A stretch of 64,000 nucleotides of DNA from Kozakia baliensis (GCF_001787335.1 NZ_CP014674.1:62001-126000); one strand, 5' to 3'. Positions 26,783 through 36,532 are shown, counted from the stretch's first letter. The notes: generated by a model from the letters alone, not told the origin. A program made the numbers and translations.

Positions 26783-28174
26783 ATGTTCAAGAAATCAGCG
26801 CCTGCTTCCCGCGTTTGGGCGGCTATTTTCCTGCCTTTCGCACTATTGATGGTCATGATCAGTGCGCTTGCGAACCCTCCCTTTCAAGTTCTGGACGAAG
26901 CCGCGCATTTTCTCCGCGCCGTTCAGGTTTCTCAAGGCGGTTTACGTGGCGTCAAGCAGGAAGGCCAAAGCGGCGGGTATGTGCCGGCCAATTTATTGCC
27001 GTTGCTGCACGGTTGGGACGATCTGCGATATCACCCCGAACGCAAGGCCTCTCTCGCCAATATTGAAAAAGCCGATACCATAAAATGGGGCGGAAACTCA
27101 GCGTTGATCGGTTTTCCCAATACCGTGACATATGGGCCGTTTTGCTATTTTCCACAAACATTCGCCGTTTTATTAGGGCGTTTTGCGCATTTTTCGATTA
27201 TTCGAACTTATTACTTCGCTAAAATAGTAAATGGCCTCTTTTTCGCGCTCGTCGCCACATTGTCGATTGCGATAGCGCGGCGCGGCGATATGTTCTTATT
27301 GCTTATCTGCGCCTTGCCGATGACGTTCGACCTTGCGGCGTCTCTTTCTCAAGATGGCCCGCTTATCGCCCTCAATGCGTGGCTCGCTGCTCTTTTAACG
27401 CGGCATGAGCGTAACCGCCCTTGGTCGTGGGCGGCTTGGGGAATGATGGGGCTTGGCTTCGGCGCGGCGGGCATGGCCAAACCGCCCGAATTGGCGCTTT
27501 CTCTCATTGCCTATTGTGTCGCAGGGCCGTGTGAATGGGGCCGTGCGCTGATTTGCCCGGTGATCGCCGCCATTCTCACGTTGGTATGGCTCATCGTCGG
27601 CGTCATGCCGATCAAGCTGCAATTCTTGCCGGAAAGCGGCGTGTCCGATCACGGCCAGCTTCTTTATCTTTGGCATCATCCTCTTGCTTTGCCGATTTTG
27701 ATCGTGCGATCGATCGCAACGTATGGAACGGGGTATTATGCGCAGTTCATTGGCGTGCTCGGCTGGCTCGATACGCCGCTTCCCGCATGGTTTTACGGCG
27801 CTGCTTTCGTTATTTTTGTTGCGGCGTTGCTTATGTCGTTGGGGCGAGATCGGCATCAAGCTTCATCGGTTGCCGCTTTTTGGTGGAAGCTCGGTATCGC
27901 GGCATCGATCCTTTCCGCCACCGCCGGGGTTTTCCTATCCTTATATGTGATCTGGACGCCCGTTGGCGCGCCGCTCATTCACGGCGTGCATGGCCGTTAT
28001 TTTCTGCCGATCGCCTGTTTCGTAATTCTGCTTTTCCCCGACCGCTCTCATTTTACCGAAGCGACAGGTAGCGTTACGATGCGAAGGGCGACAACCTATC
28101 TTCTCACCATGTGGCTTTTCGTGACGGTAGCCGTTTTTGGCCACACGCTTATCATGCGTTTCTGGGCGGTTTGA
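26783..28174 (+). CDS. DUF2142-family polytopic membrane protein
   Basis: A 463-residue inner-membrane protein with about 11 hydrophobic segments. The N-terminal motif ANPPFQVLDEAAHFLRAVQVSQGG is the DUF2142 signature, a GT-C-like arrangement with an acidic DE pair in the first periplasmic loop. Members are thought to be glycosyltransferase-like enzymes or polymer export factors in cell-surface glycan pathways; this is family inference. The gene stands alone between htpG and the convergent yhaON operon. AT-content rises in its first third. GAGAGG upstream supports the ATG at 26783. Confidence 0.75.
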   Translation: MFKKSAPASRVWAAIFLPFALLMVMISALANPPFQVLDEAAHFLRAVQVSQGGLRGVKQEGQSGGYVPANLLPLLHGWDDLRYHPERKASLANIEKADTIKWGGNSALIGFPNTVTYGPFCYFPQTFAVLLGRFAHFSIIRTYYFAKIVNGLFFALVATLSIAIARRGDMFLLLICALPMTFDLAASLSQDGPLIALNAWLAALLTRHERNRPWSWAAWGMMGLGFGAAGMAKPPELALSLIAYCVAGPCEWGRALICPVIAAILTLVWLIVGVMPIKLQFLPESGVSDHGQLLYLWHHPLALPILIVRSIATYGTGYYAQFIGVLGWLDTPLPAWFYGAAFVIFVAALLMSLGRDRHQASSVAAFWWKLGIAASILSATAGVFLSLYVIWTPVGAPLIHGVHGRYFLPIACFVILLFPDRSHFTEATGSVTMRRATTYLLTMWLFVTVAVFGHTLIMRFWAV

Positions 28175-28184
28175 TCGGCGCGCG

Positions 28185-29261
28185 TTATAGCCGCACATGG
28201 CTGTGAGCGATGTGGGAAGCAAGCGGACTGAGGCCGCGTGTGTGGGTCTCGATTTCGCTATCGGGCTGTTCGTCTCCGAAATAAACCATGCCGGAGGGGA
28301 AAGCCATCAGCACACGCCGGTGGCGGAAGAAATCCAGCCCAAGAAGGTTATAATTTACCGGTTCGACATTCACGCTGAACGCCCCGCCGTGCCAGTTGCC
28401 GATATTGATGGCGCGATAGGCGTAACGGTATCCGACGAGCGTTTCGCCGTTGAGCGTGTTGGTGCGATCGCCCTGTTCGAGTTCCGCTTCCGTCAGGCCG
28501 CTGCCAAGTGCGTCCTTGCGGCTGATGACGGAGAGATTGGAACTCGGCTCCAGATGCATGCCGATGGGTTTGCCATCCAGCATGACGGTGACCAGATTAT
28601 CGGCGCCGCTAAGGCCGTTCATCAGGGGAGTTTGAAAGGTTTTTCCCCCGACAACTTCTGAGAGCGATGGGCAGTCCGGCGTAGAATCGGCAATGAAGAG
28701 GATGAGCCGCTTGGCGGGGATATCGAGTAGAACGTTGTAATTGCCCAATATATCGAAGCCGAGAATAGCAAGCGGGCGTTTATCGGATTTGCGGTCGTCT
28801 CCCATCTGGCCCAGCTTGGCGGCGCGGACTTTCTCGACATGGCCTTGCGCGAAAGTCAGTTGCTTGAGGCGTGTGATGAAGGTTTCCTGCGTGCCGCTGA
28901 CGGTCGTGACTTTTTCAACCGAAATATCGGGCAGATCATCGAGATGGTCGTCATTATCGTTGAAAACGCCGATGTCATCTTCGCTGGGGCTGAGGAAGCC
29001 TATGCCTTTTTCGCTGTCGACCGTAACCGGAACGGCAGGGCTGCCGCTGCGGGAGATCAGATTGGCGGCCAGAATATGATGGATGCAGTGTGCGGGCATC
29101 CGTGTTTCCGCTTCAATGTCGAAAGGATAGGGGGGTGGAGCGAAACTGGTGGCGTTCTCTGCCTTCTGGGGCACAGGGGTGAAATCCATGCGCCCGCCTG
29201 ACATGTGCGTATCGCAGCTAGCAAGCAAAAGAAGCGTCAGCCCGTAGGCGCGCCGCGTCAT
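28185..29261 (-). CDS. Lipoprotein with degenerate retropepsin-like aspartyl protease fold
   Basis: A 358-residue protein with a short lipoprotein signal (LTLLLLASCDT), so probably membrane-anchored at Cys16. Two pepsin-like halves are suggested: PAVPVTVDSEKGIGFLSPSE, and GKPIGMHLEPSSNLSVIS, which stands where active enzymes have DTGAS-VSVIS. The C-terminal NLLGLDFFRHRRVLMAFPSG resembles the GMDFL/G-F-LD ending of retropepsin-like bacterial proteases. The catalytic Asp-Thr-Gly motif is not intact in either half (EPS in the second), so activity is doubtful. It overlaps the yhaN-like stop by 4 bases (ATGA), and is the last gene of the operon. Confidence 0.6.
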   Translation of the reverse strand: MTRRAYGLTLLLLASCDTHMSGGRMDFTPVPQKAENATSFAPPPYPFDIEAETRMPAHCIHHILAANLISRSGSPAVPVTVDSEKGIGFLSPSEDDIGVFNDNDDHLDDLPDISVEKVTTVSGTQETFITRLKQLTFAQGHVEKVRAAKLGQMGDDRKSDKRPLAILGFDILGNYNVLLDIPAKRLILFIADSTPDCPSLSEVVGGKTFQTPLMNGLSGADNLVTVMLDGKPIGMHLEPSSNLSVISRKDALGSGLTEAELEQGDRTNTLNGETLVGYRYAYRAINIGNWHGGAFSVNVEPVNYNLLGLDFFRHRRVLMAFPSGMVYFGDEQPDSEIETHTRGLSPLASHIAHSHVRL

Positions 29262-32200
29262 GCGGCGAATCTGTTGAGATCGTGCGCAGGGTGAGGCACG
29301 ATTTTTCGCGCCAATTCCGCCAGATGAGCGTGATGGGTAAAGAACAGAACCTGGGTGCGTTGTGCGATCTCACCGAGCACTTCCAGGCCTGCCAGGGCGC
29401 GCGCCTCATCGAAGGTGATGAACAAATCGTCGGCCAGGAAGGGCAGAGCCAAACCGCGATTGAGCGCGCGGTCGATGGCGGCGAGGCGAAGGCTGAGGAA
29501 AAGCTGGTCCGCTGTGCCTTCGCTCATATCCTCGATCCGAACAATGGCGGCGCCATTGGGGCGCAGGCCGACCAACTCCGGTTCGCCGCTTTCATCCACC
29601 ACAGCGAGGCTAACATAATCGCGCAGAGTGAGGCGCGAGAAGAAATGCCCAGCGCGGTCGAGCAGCGGGTTTTGCGCGGCCATGCGCTGGCGGGCGACGA
29701 CGTGGCGCAGTACGAGAGCCTGAACACGGCTGGCGAGGTAGCGCTCCGCGCCGAGTTCGAGATCGGCATTGGCGGCTTGCAGGTCGGCGGCGGCTTCGCG
29801 CGCGCCGGATCGTTCTTCCAACTGGCGAAGGGTTTGGGCGGTCTCGCCGTCCTCACGCATAAGATCGGCTTGCTCCGCTTGGCGGCGCTGGATTTCTTCC
29901 TGAAGCTGGCTTTTTTCCGCCGTGAGGGCGTCCGGGTCGATTTCCGTGGTCTCTTGCAGCAGAACGGCGAAATCGCGGCCGTCTCCTTGGGCAAGAATAC
30001 GCTCCCGCAGCGCGGTGCGGCGTGAAAGCCTATCGCGGGTTTGGCGGGAATGTTGAACGGCGTCGCGCAGGGCAGGGAGATCGTGCGTCGCTGCTTTTTC
30101 GAACAAGGCGGCAAGGCCACGCTGGGCGTTGGCTTCGGCTTGGGCGTGACGAGCGATATTTCGGGCGCACTCGGCGAGGCGCGCATCCAGCATCGCGGCT
30201 TGGCGTTGGTTCTCCTGCGCCGATTTCAACGCGTCGATCAGTGCATAAAGGCGCTCATGGGCGGAAGCGGGCGCGATTTGGTGATGCGCGGCGGTGACGG
30301 CAATAGCGTCTTCGTGCTGTTGGCGAGCGGCTTGTTCGCGGGCAAGGATTTCGCGGTGTTGGATGATATCGAGGGCAAGATGGCGCGCTTGTTCGAGATG
30401 GGCGAGGTGCTCGTCCAGCCAGATTTCCGAAAGGTTGGCGGCCTTGGCGGTCAGAAGCCATTGCTCATGCCATGCGGCTTCTTCCTGCTGTTGGTGAATA
30501 AGGTGGCGCTCGGCCTCTGCGAGATCGCGCGCAGCATGTTCCCGTTGCTGGCGCTGCTCGGCGCGGCGGGCTTGCTCGGCCTCGACATCGGCGCGTTCGG
30601 ATTGTGCGAGGGCCAGCCAATCGGCCAGTTTAGGGCTGGTCAGAGGCGTTACGAGATTTTGTTTTAAAATCGCAATCGTATGGCTGTGTTCGGTGGTTTT
30701 TGCGTCGTGCTCGGCGTGAGCGGCTTCGGCGCGGGAGTGCGCGTCCAGTGCGGCGTCGCGACGTTGCGCCCAGGCGGCGAGTTCATTCGGCGGGAGGAGG
30801 GGAGCGTTGTGAGCGCTGAGCGTGTCGTGCCATTCTTTATCATGCTGGTCGAAACGGGTTTTGGCCTGCGCATGAAGTTCCGATTCTTGTTGCAAGCGCT
30901 GGCGAGCGGCTTGGAGATCGCGCTCGATCTGTCCCAGACGGGCGGCCTGTTCGGCGGCGTCGAAGCGCCGATCGGCCAGGCGGTCCGCCGTTTCAAGAGC
31001 TTGGGTAAATTCTTCTGTGCGAATTGGTGTGCCCTTGCCCCATGAGGAGCGCAATGTCGACCAGAGCGCGTCCCGTTCGGCACGGGCTTCATGCAGGGTT
31101 TGGGGAGAGATGGCATCCAACGCTTCGAGTTGAGCACGTTCCGCTTCCAGATTTTCCAGATGATGGCGGATTTTGAGGCATTCGCGCTCATGTGCCGCAA
31201 GGGCGTCGCGCAGCGATTGGCGGTCGCCTTGCTGTTTAGCAATATTTTCCGAAACCGGTAGGACGACACGGCGAAGTGCGGCGATATCGCCTTGCCAGGG
31301 AGTAAGGCGCGCGAGCGCGTCCTGCGCCTCGCGCTGGGTGCGGGCCAAATTTTGTGCGGATTGACGTAAAGCGGTGTCGAGATCGCCAGCTTTTTCGGCT
31401 TGGGCCTGCGCGAACCTCAGGGGGGCAGGATCGCGCACTTCCTGCGCGAGGCTTTGGGATTGAGCCTGATCGAAAGCGTGGCGGGCGGTGCGTTGCCGTT
31501 CCTCGAATTGGCGGCGGCAGATGACGAGGCGCTTATGCTCCTTGTCGAGTGCCTCAAGCGCCTGCATTTGGGCATGGTTGGGGAGGCTGGCGAGGATCTC
31601 GGCGGCATCTCCCTTAAAGCCGAGAATGCGAAGTTGGGATTCCTTATCGCGGATCGCATCGGCCTGAGCAGGCGCTTCGGCATTTTGCGCTTTAAGGGCG
31701 ATGGCGCGGTCGCGCAGGGTTTCAATCGTCTCGGCATCCGCCAGCAGCGCCGGGTCGAGTTTGAGGGCTTCGCGCTGGGGGGCGAGGCTGGCTTGGTCCT
31801 GGCGGCAAGTTTCTAAATCATGTTGGGCTTGCACAAGGGCGGTGGCGCATGTCTCGAAAAGCTCTTCCGCCTGAGGGTCGAAAAGCGGCTGTTCATGGCC
31901 TTGCAGCGTGGCGTCGAGTTCGGCGTATTCGCGCGTGAGGGGCAAGAGGCGGCGGATGCGTTCCAGTTTGGCGTTTTGTTGTTCCAGCCCGCCTAGTTCT
32001 TTGGCTAGATCCGCAAAGCGCGCGGCAAGGATTTCGCGCCGGGCCTGACAATCCTTCCATTCCTGCATGGAATGTTGAGCAGCGCGTAATGTATTGTTCG
32101 CTTCCGTATGGCGTTGGCGGGCGAGGGCCAGTTCGCTTTTGCGCGCGTTCTTTTTCCAGATCGCGTCGGCATCGTTTTCGATTTCGTTAAGCACATCTCG

Positions 32201-32677
32201 GATCTGGCCAAGGCCCAGACCGGCGGCGAGAAGTTGCTCGCCGAAATCGTCCTTGAAGGCGGCCATTTGCCTGCCGCCCTCGCGCAGACGGATGTGATCG
32301 AGGCTCCAGAGCCGCTCGAAATCCTCCCGGTTGAGGTTGCCGAGCCAAGGGCGGAGCGCGTCTTCATCCAGCGGGGTGTCGTCCGACCCGTCATAAAGGG
32401 AGGTTTTCCGGCCCGCGCGGCGGCGGGTGCAGGAAAGGATTTCTTTCTGGCGTTCCAGCGTTGCGCCGACGCGCAGGAGGTTGGCGTCGAAGCGCCAGTT
32501 CTGGCTTTTGCGATGGGGGAAGCCGAACAGCAGATCGCCGATCGCGGCCATGGTGGTGGATTTCCCGGCCTCGTTACGACCGAGAATGACATGAAAATCG
32601 CACGCGCCTCCGGCGAAATCGAGCGTGCGATTTTCGAAATGGCCGTAGCGGGCGAGGCGTAATTCACGAAAGCGCAT
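29258..32677 (-). CDS. yhaN: YhaN-type SMC-like AAA ATPase
   Basis: A 1139-residue protein built like SbcC/Rad50. The N-terminal half-ATPase has Walker A ILGRNEAGKSTTMAAIGDLL, followed by very long coiled-coil regions rich in Ala, Glu, Arg and Gln (residues about 170-950), and a C-terminal half with the ABC-type signature region EDMSEGTADQLFLSLRLAAI and Walker B LPFLADDLFITFDE. It is the expected partner of the YhaO-like nuclease encoded upstream, together resembling the Mre11-Rad50/SbcCD DNA end-processing complex. The ATG at 32677 (MRFRELRLARYG) shares its A with the TGA of yhaO; the in-frame extension further upstream lies inside yhaO. Confidence 0.9.
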   Translation of the reverse strand: MRFRELRLARYGHFENRTLDFAGGACDFHVILGRNEAGKSTTMAAIGDLLFGFPHRKSQNWRFDANLLRVGATLERQKEILSCTRRRAGRKTSLYDGSDDTPLDEDALRPWLGNLNREDFERLWSLDHIRLREGGRQMAAFKDDFGEQLLAAGLGLGQIRDVLNEIENDADAIWKKNARKSELALARQRHTEANNTLRAAQHSMQEWKDCQARREILAARFADLAKELGGLEQQNAKLERIRRLLPLTREYAELDATLQGHEQPLFDPQAEELFETCATALVQAQHDLETCRQDQASLAPQREALKLDPALLADAETIETLRDRAIALKAQNAEAPAQADAIRDKESQLRILGFKGDAAEILASLPNHAQMQALEALDKEHKRLVICRRQFEERQRTARHAFDQAQSQSLAQEVRDPAPLRFAQAQAEKAGDLDTALRQSAQNLARTQREAQDALARLTPWQGDIAALRRVVLPVSENIAKQQGDRQSLRDALAAHERECLKIRHHLENLEAERAQLEALDAISPQTLHEARAERDALWSTLRSSWGKGTPIRTEEFTQALETADRLADRRFDAAEQAARLGQIERDLQAARQRLQQESELHAQAKTRFDQHDKEWHDTLSAHNAPLLPPNELAAWAQRRDAALDAHSRAEAAHAEHDAKTTEHSHTIAILKQNLVTPLTSPKLADWLALAQSERADVEAEQARRAEQRQQREHAARDLAEAERHLIHQQQEEAAWHEQWLLTAKAANLSEIWLDEHLAHLEQARHLALDIIQHREILAREQAARQQHEDAIAVTAAHHQIAPASAHERLYALIDALKSAQENQRQAAMLDARLAECARNIARHAQAEANAQRGLAALFEKAATHDLPALRDAVQHSRQTRDRLSRRTALRERILAQGDGRDFAVLLQETTEIDPDALTAEKSQLQEEIQRRQAEQADLMREDGETAQTLRQLEERSGAREAAADLQAANADLELGAERYLASRVQALVLRHVVARQRMAAQNPLLDRAGHFFSRLTLRDYVSLAVVDESGEPELVGLRPNGAAIVRIEDMSEGTADQLFLSLRLAAIDRALNRGLALPFLADDLFITFDEARALAGLEVLGEIAQRTQVLFFTHHAHLAELARKIVPHPAHDLNRFAA

Positions 32678-33972
32678 CAGGAGGCATGCTCGTTCGAGGT
32701 AAGGCGGGCCAGGAGCGCGTCGCCCGCAGGCGTGAGCAGGGCGCGCCAATCCTGCGCACGAGCGCAGGCGAGGAGGCTGTCCTCCTGATCCGGGGAATCG
32801 GCGAGGGGAAGCGTGGAGAGGAAGCCGCCGAGTTCCGCTTCCAATGTGGCGAGGAGTTCGGGGTCGGCCAGCGCGGCGTTCACAAGAGCGGCGATGTCGT
32901 CATCCTCCGCGTTCGGATTGGCGTTTTGACTGGCGCTGACATGAGCCGCAGGCTGACGGGGCGGCGTGGTGTTCAGCACGAGTTTTTCGATAGCGGGCTG
33001 GCCCGCGATCATGGCGGCAAGCTGTTGCGCCGTCTCGCGCAGCGCCCCGGGCCGGGCGTTGAGTTGGGCGTGGAGCGGCGTAGCGCCGTGCAGTTCCAGC
33101 CGTGCCACCAAAAGCCGTTCTTCGGCGTGATCGTCGACGGCTTGTCGCAGGGCGACGGAGATGGCGTCCTGCAAGTCGCTTTCCTGCTCTAGCCCGGTGC
33201 AATCGACGGAAAGGCGCGCCCAGCGCACGACATCGCAAGGAACATGGCGAAGGCTGGAGACGGCGCCGTCCGTCACCTCCACCAAGGTTGCGCCTTTGGG
33301 GCCGGTTTCGCGGATATGGCGGCCTTGCAGCACGCCGGGAAAGACGATGTGCGGCCCGTCTCCCTGAACCGCGCGTTCATGCACATGGCCGAGCGCCCAG
33401 TAATCGTAGCCTTTGGCCAGGAGGGTCTCAATTGTGCAGGGCGCGTAGGTTTCGTGTTCGCTGTAGCCGTTAAGTGAAGTGTGTAGCACGCCGATGTTGA
33501 AATAGCCGGGAACGGGGCTGGGGTAATTGGGTGTCATGTCCCGATCCACGTGGCGGTTGGCGAAGCTTTGGCCGTGGAGGGCGACGGAGAGTTCCGCAAT
33601 TTCGAAAGTCTCGGGCTTGCGGCTACCGAAGCGTTTGACGCCGGGCGGGAGCGGCAGATCGCGCGTGATGATCGAGGCGGCGTCGTGATTGCCTTGCAGC
33701 AGATAGATTTGAATATCGTGTTGCAGCAATCGGCCCAGGGCGCGGGCCATATAAAGGCCGGTGCTCGCGTCTTTCCAGCTACCGTCATAAAGATCGCCCG
33801 CGATGACGATGAAAGCGACCTGCTCGGCGATGGCGAGATCGACGAGATTATCCAGCGCGCGGCGGGTGGCGTCTCGGATTTGGGCGAAAGGAAGACCTTC
33901 ATGGCGTGTTAGGCCGCGGAGGGGGCTGTCGAGGTGCAGATCGGCAGCATGGAGGAAGCGAAAAGAACCCAT
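32677..33972 (-). CDS. yhaO: YhaO-type metallophosphoesterase, DNA exonuclease-like
   Basis: A 431-residue calcineurin-like phosphoesterase of the SbcD/Mre11 type. The metal-binding motifs appear in order: FLHAADLHLDSP, IVIAGDLYDGSW, LLQGNHDAAS, ALHGQSF and ALGHVHERAV. The C-terminal third is less conserved and probably contacts YhaN. In Bacillus and others yhaO and yhaN are paired for DNA end processing and repair. It heads a three-gene operon in which each stop and start overlap (TGATG with yhaN, then ATGA), which suggests coupled translation and fixed stoichiometry. Confidence 0.9.
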   Translation of the reverse strand: MGSFRFLHAADLHLDSPLRGLTRHEGLPFAQIRDATRRALDNLVDLAIAEQVAFIVIAGDLYDGSWKDASTGLYMARALGRLLQHDIQIYLLQGNHDAASIITRDLPLPPGVKRFGSRKPETFEIAELSVALHGQSFANRHVDRDMTPNYPSPVPGYFNIGVLHTSLNGYSEHETYAPCTIETLLAKGYDYWALGHVHERAVQGDGPHIVFPGVLQGRHIRETGPKGATLVEVTDGAVSSLRHVPCDVVRWARLSVDCTGLEQESDLQDAISVALRQAVDDHAEERLLVARLELHGATPLHAQLNARPGALRETAQQLAAMIAGQPAIEKLVLNTTPPRQPAAHVSASQNANPNAEDDDIAALVNAALADPELLATLEAELGGFLSTLPLADSPDQEDSLLACARAQDWRALLTPAGDALLARLTSNEHAS

Positions 33973-34491
33973 GAGTGGGGTTTAGCAAACATTTTCCGCT
34001 TTCGCATGTCAATCATGCCGCTTCAATGCGGCGAAAGCGTATGTTCGCGGTGCGTGGCGACGCAGGACAGCACGCTGCCGACGACCGAGGCGCAGACTGT
34101 CATTTCAATGGGCGGCTCTTCGGATCGTCCAGCACGACAACAAAATGCCGCAGCGGCAGATTGCCGAGAAAGTGAATTTATTCGCCGCTGCGGTGCGGCA
34201 ATGCATCGCGGCGATGGAGAATACTGGGGTTATTTTGTGCAATAGCGCGGTGGTGGCCCCTCGTGCGGTACAGATGAACGGTTGCCGACGGTCGATGCGG
34301 CCAAAGCGCTGTTTCACGACGCACCGCTTGTTCGCTCAGAATGAATCCGTCGCCAGTCACCGCAGCCTGATCGCGCTGGACCGCGTGAAGTTCGGAAGCG
34401 ATATTATTATTTCCTGAACAGGCTTCGCCCGATGGGGCGTGGCGCGGTCGATTGGCTTTCGTCACGTTCTGGCGTAAAAGAATAAGGGCTT
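33973..34491. other. Spacer without a convincing gene; contains a 10-bp inverted repeat
   Basis: These 519 bases between divergent yhaO and the second antiporter have GC content like coding DNA, but the open frames on both strands (the longest about 100 codons) have no recognisable domain, signal or good ribosome site. CCGCAGCGGC (34148-34157) and GCCGCTGCGG (34184-34193) form a perfect 10-bp stem with a 26-base loop. A decayed gene or a structured RNA are both possible. I see no SRP RNA, tmRNA, 6S or RNase P RNA signature. Confidence 0.4.
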
Positions 34492-36174
34492 ATGTCTTCC
34501 GTCGATCATATCCTCATTTTGCTGTTTATGGCCGCGTTGAGCAGCCTGCTTTCCCGCCTTAGCAATGGGCATGTCCCGCCGCCTCTGGTGCAGATTACGC
34601 TCGGCGTTCTGGCAGCGGTGGCGGGGCTGCATATCGAGTTGAGCCCCAGCCTGTTCATGCTGGTGTTTTTGCCGCCTCTGCTGTTCGCGGATGCGTTTCG
34701 CATGCCGTTGCGCGAATTCGAGGAATTGCGCGGGACGATTTTCTTCCTGGCTTTCGGGCTGGTGGTGTTCAGCACGATCTTGTGCGGCTACGCGATTCAC
34801 TGGCTTTTGCCCGTGCTGGATTTGCCGGTCTGCTTCGCTTTGGCGGCCGCGCTTTCGCCGACCGATACGGTGGCGGTGTCTAGCCTGATCGCAGGGCGGC
34901 AGGTGCCGGAGCGGTTGATTCATATTCTCTCCGGCGAGGCGTTGTTCAACGACGCTTCCGGGTTGGTGTGCTTTCGTTTCGCCACGGTGGCGGCGATGAC
35001 GGGGGAGTTTTCCTATCGTCAGGCTTTCGGAAGTTTCCTGTTGGTTTCGCTGGGTGGGTTGTGCGTGGGGGCGGGAGTTTCCTACGTCGCGGCGCGGATC
35101 GATCGGATTTTGTTGCGTCGTGGGTTTGACGACCCGCCATTGCAGATCACGTTGATGCTGTTGCTGCCGTTCATCACCTATGTGATTGCCGAAGCATTGG
35201 GATGTTCGGGCATTCTGGCCGCTGTGGCGGGGTGCATGGTAATCAAGCTGACGGGCGTGATCGAGGAGACGGCAACGGCCACACGGCTCCAGGCCACGAC
35301 GGTGTGGACGATGGTCAGCTATATTTTCAATGCGCTGATCTTTTTGCTTTTGGGGCTGCAATTACCGTCGCTTTTGCATGCAGGCATCGGGCTGGCGCAT
35401 CAGCACCATGCGACGATTTGGCAGTTGGGCGGGTTGATGCTGGCGATTTACGCCATCATGTCCGTTTTGCGTTTCGTGGGAATTTGGCTGTCGATTTTAC
35501 GACGGTGGGTCGCGACACGTCTGACGAAAATTCCGTTCCGAATGCCGAGCCTGATCAGCACGGTGTTGCTGACATTCGCGGGCGTACGCGGTGCGGTGAC
35601 GTTGGCGGCGGTGCTTTCGCTTCCGGCGGCGACGGAAGGGAGCGAGGCGTTCCCTGCGCGCGATCTGCTGATCACCGTCGCGGCGGGCGTGATTGTGATC
35701 TCCCTGATCGCGGCCGGGGTTTTGTTGCCGCTATGCATTTTCTTTCTGCCCAAGGACATGATCAACAAGCGGGCTCAGGAGGAAAATATCGCGCGGCAGC
35801 GGATGTTGCGTTCCGGGTTGCGGCTGTTACGGCAGGAGCAAAGTCGGGTAGCGCAATCGGCGGCGGATGAGAAAGAAGGCGAGGAATTGAAGCTGGATGT
35901 GGTGAGCCGCCTGCTTCAAACCTACGAGAACCGGCTAAGCCAGATTGACGAGACGCCGCAAATGCCGGTGATGAACCGCACCAATGCGCTGCGGCGCGAG
36001 CGGATCGAATTGGCGATGCGTTTGTTGTTGCTCCGCACGCAGCGCCAGACTTTGCATGATCTTTACATGCAGCGCGATATCAACGATCGGACCGAGTGGG
36101 AATTGCAGCAGGAACTGGATTACGAGGAGCAAGTTCTACGCGGGCGGGTCCAGCGTTTGCCGCAGGATGTGTGA
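34492..36174 (+). CDS. CPA1-type sodium/proton antiporter with cytoplasmic tail
   Basis: A 560-residue inner-membrane Na+/H+ antiporter of the YjcE/NhaP group. The first 410 residues hold about 12 helices with the ALSPTDTVAVSSL motif and HILSGEALFNDASGLVCF, and the later GVRGAVTLAAVLSLP motif. The C-terminal 140 residues are hydrophilic, helix-rich and charged (REERI, RTQRQTLHDLYMQRD), a regulatory tail absent from the antiporter at 1089-2336. It is monocistronic by spacing. Ion preference is unknown. Confidence 0.9.
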   Translation: MSSVDHILILLFMAALSSLLSRLSNGHVPPPLVQITLGVLAAVAGLHIELSPSLFMLVFLPPLLFADAFRMPLREFEELRGTIFFLAFGLVVFSTILCGYAIHWLLPVLDLPVCFALAAALSPTDTVAVSSLIAGRQVPERLIHILSGEALFNDASGLVCFRFATVAAMTGEFSYRQAFGSFLLVSLGGLCVGAGVSYVAARIDRILLRRGFDDPPLQITLMLLLPFITYVIAEALGCSGILAAVAGCMVIKLTGVIEETATATRLQATTVWTMVSYIFNALIFLLLGLQLPSLLHAGIGLAHQHHATIWQLGGLMLAIYAIMSVLRFVGIWLSILRRWVATRLTKIPFRMPSLISTVLLTFAGVRGAVTLAAVLSLPAATEGSEAFPARDLLITVAAGVIVISLIAAGVLLPLCIFFLPKDMINKRAQEENIARQRMLRSGLRLLRQEQSRVAQSAADEKEGEELKLDVVSRLLQTYENRLSQIDETPQMPVMNRTNALRRERIELAMRLLLLRTQRQTLHDLYMQRDINDRTEWELQQELDYEEQVLRGRVQRLPQDV

Positions 36175-36532
36175 GTTTTAGTCCTTATTTGAGTTCCGCG
36201 GTCAAGCCGGCGCAGTTCGCTTCGCTTGGACCGCCCTCTGCATCGGGTTGGGGACGCGGGCTTTCGCTACGGCAATGAAACGAGATGCGTCGATTATGTT
36301 GGCGAAACGATCAGCTTTGTTCGTTAATGTGCTTATCACAATCAGTCATATGGGCTGTCGCAAAAAGATAATTATTCCATAAGGCTTTGTGCATGAAATA
36401 TACTGCTACGGTTGGATCGGTTTTACCTATCGCTATGGTGGCATCGTCATGCCGTGCAAGTCATCCGTCGCCCCATTGAGGGGGGGAATCCTGGGGTGCA
36501 TAATCCATCGATGAAAGCAGACCCTCGTAACG
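36175..36532. other. Intergenic spacer upstream of the hybrid kinase
   Basis: A 358-base gap. No gene with a domain or a good start is visible on either strand. The last 200 bases become AT-richer and probably hold the promoter of the hybrid histidine kinase, but I cannot pick -35/-10 elements with confidence. Confidence 0.4.

Noticed and set aside
29282-30667. Two plus-strand open frames opposite yhaN
   Set aside because: Long coiled-coil genes of high GC create open antisense frames; no ribosome sites or domains.
33973-34491. tmRNA, SRP RNA, 6S RNA or RNase P RNA in the spacer
   Set aside because: None of the conserved core sequences were found on either strand.
34462-35361. 299-codon minus-strand open frame rich in Gln/His/Arg
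   Set aside because: Antisense of the transmembrane part of the antiporter.
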